This document shows positions 63,298-64,000 of a DNA stretch of 64,000 nt, in pieces. A model generated the notes under the pieces. It was given only the letters and a program-made list of their open reading frames with translations. It did no database searches and was not told the DNA's origin. Made by a program: the position numbers and the translations under genes. Each line of letters starts with the position of its first letter. The stretch's first letter is position 1. The stretch lies in NCBI RefSeq assembly GCF_000272045.2, contig NZ_AJYZ02000019.1:1295594-1359593 (forward strand), read 5' to 3'. The DNA comes from Vibrio crassostreae 9ZC13. Lineage in GTDB: Bacteria; Pseudomonadota; Gammaproteobacteria; Enterobacterales; Vibrionaceae.

Positions 63298-63695
63298 CCC
63301 TCTTATCCATACTGCCATAAGCATTCGTCTTCAAGTTTACCCGTCGATCGACCCCGCTCGCTCAACATACTTCACTTTGTGATTCAGCTTCAATCCACAG
63401 TATTTTCTTATAGTTTGTCGCACCTTTTCATAACTTCATGTCGTGAATTTTCACTTGTGAGATTTTCCTACTGAAGGATGTTTTATTTTATAAAACATGG
63501 ACTCAGCCTCTCATTCATTAAGCAACAGAATTGTAACAAGATACAATTTTTTAGTTGTCCATCGAAAACGGATTTATTTTCAGTTATGAAATTAAAACTC
63601 TCTCGAATACTGACTGGGAAGCTCCTTCAAAACTGATTGGAGCCGTTTATGGGGCCATTGGGTTCTCGTAATCTTCAAGGAATGAGAGAAATAGT
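63298..63695. other. Chitinase promoter region with palindromes
   Basis: No gene. ATGTTTTAT, 3 bp, ATAAAACAT (63478-63498) is a perfect palindrome; AATTGTA, 6 bp, TACAATT (63529-63548) is another. Both lie upstream of the chitinase start and could be operators, or the first could be a terminator hairpin for the DUF2850 gene. Confidence 0.55.
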
Positions 63696-64000
63696 ATGAT
63701 TCGTATAAATACCTGTGCTGCAAGCATTGCTCTAGCGCTATCTGGTACAGCATTAGCTGCTCCAACAGCACCTAGCATCGACATGTACGGTTCCAACAAC
63801 CTGCAATTTTCTAAAATTGAACTCGCGATGGAAACCACCTCTGGCTACAACCAGATGGTTAAATATCACGACAAAGCAAAAGTCGACGTTAAGTTCAACC
63901 AATGGAGCGGAACGTCAGGAAACACGTACAACATCTACTTTGATGGCGTTAAAGTAGCCACTGGCCCAATCACTGGCAGCCAAACCACGGCTTCATTCGG
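63696..64000 (+). CDS. chiA: GH18 chitinase ChiA, N-terminal part
   Basis: The first 101 codons of a secreted chitinase running off the right edge. A signal peptide (MIRINTCAASIALALSGTAL, cut after AA) is followed by the ChiN domain: APSIDMYGSNNLQFSKIELA, VDVKFNQWSGTSG and YNIYFDGVKVATGP, almost as in Vibrio ChiA. The catalytic domain is outside the window. AAGGAATGAGAGAA precedes the ATG. Confidence 0.93.
   Translation, partial: MIRINTCAASIALALSGTALAAPTAPSIDMYGSNNLQFSKIELAMETTSGYNQMVKYHDKAKVDVKFNQWSGTSGNTYNIYFDGVKVATGPITGSQTTASF

Noticed and set aside
63441..63460. CRP site GTGA/TCAC before chiA
   Set aside because: The GTGA and TCAC halves are separated by 4 bp instead of the 6 bp that CRP needs.
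1..64000. CRISPR arrays, tRNA and rRNA genes
   Set aside because: No regularly spaced repeats and no cloverleaf or rRNA sequence were seen in the window.

Overview
The window looks like a chromosome segment of a marine Vibrio, probably of the Splendidus/Harveyi type. The evidence is the gene content: a ChiN-type GH18 chitinase start, a DUF2850 protein, a Dld-II-type lactate dehydrogenase beside lactate permease, a MASE1-type UhpB, and many LysR and DMT genes. The moderate GC content and typical gammaproteobacterial ribosome binding sites agree. No rRNA, tRNA or CRISPR array was seen. The species assignment is inference.

Layout. 1-3.2 kb: glyoxylate carboligase (gcl, running off the left edge), malate synthase A and a GlcG/HbpS-family protein, a glyoxylate/glycolate cluster with GntR-like and MarR-like operator candidates. 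3.2-8.7 kb: a MarR regulator divergent from a DMT permease, a second DMT permease, and an MFS/phosphotransferase/GNAT group. 8.9-14.7 kb: a PilZ protein, a Lon-family protease with an AAA_32-type ATPase, a small helical protein and a YejF-like double ATPase. 14.9-21.4 kb: an accessory block holding an ISAs1-family insertion sequence, an AT-rich glycosyltransferase overlapping a small relaxosome (MobC/TraD-like) gene, an oriT-like repeat region, an OLD-family nuclease (candidate phage defence) and a short tyrosine recombinase. 21.4-29.9 kb: a YtcJ-like amidohydrolase, LysR genes, a MITE-like set of three palindromes, a D-threonine-aldolase-like/OCD/GNAT operon, and a scar made of a porin-LacI chimera plus a prolyl oligopeptidase tail. 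29.9-39.2 kb: prolyl oligopeptidase and LysR, divergent from a lactate operon (lldP, lldD, Dld-II-like) with structured intergenic RNA. 39.4-46.3 kb: an Opp/Nik-type ABC importer with both permeases fused in one chain and a Zur-box-like site at its promoter, next to a MATE pump. 46.5-53.2 kb: AraC/GyrI regulator and aminotransferase, a tautomerase with a TTG start, GNATs, trhO, a YdcH protein and manA. 53.4-58.5 kb: the hexose-phosphate system uhpC, uhpB, uhpA, uhpT. 58.8-64 kb: DUF1840, a diguanylate cyclase, pirin, ppnP, DUF2850 and the start of chitinase chiA.

How the genes work together. The clearest system-level observation is that manA and uhpT carry the same 78-bp promoter module, alignable without gaps: a GTGA-N6-TCAC CRP-like site, 24 bases, then two TCTTAG repeats 22 bp apart. 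Each copy lies about 100 bp before its start codon. This predicts that mannose-6-phosphate isomerase is a member of the UhpA regulon, so that imported mannose-6-phosphate is converted to fructose-6-phosphate. A second system-level idea is that the fused-permease ABC operon is zinc-regulated and takes up a metal chelate. A third is that the 16.3-21.1 kb block is a mobilisable island, or its remnant, carrying an OLD nuclease. Function calls rest on protein motifs and remembered family features; no database search was possible.
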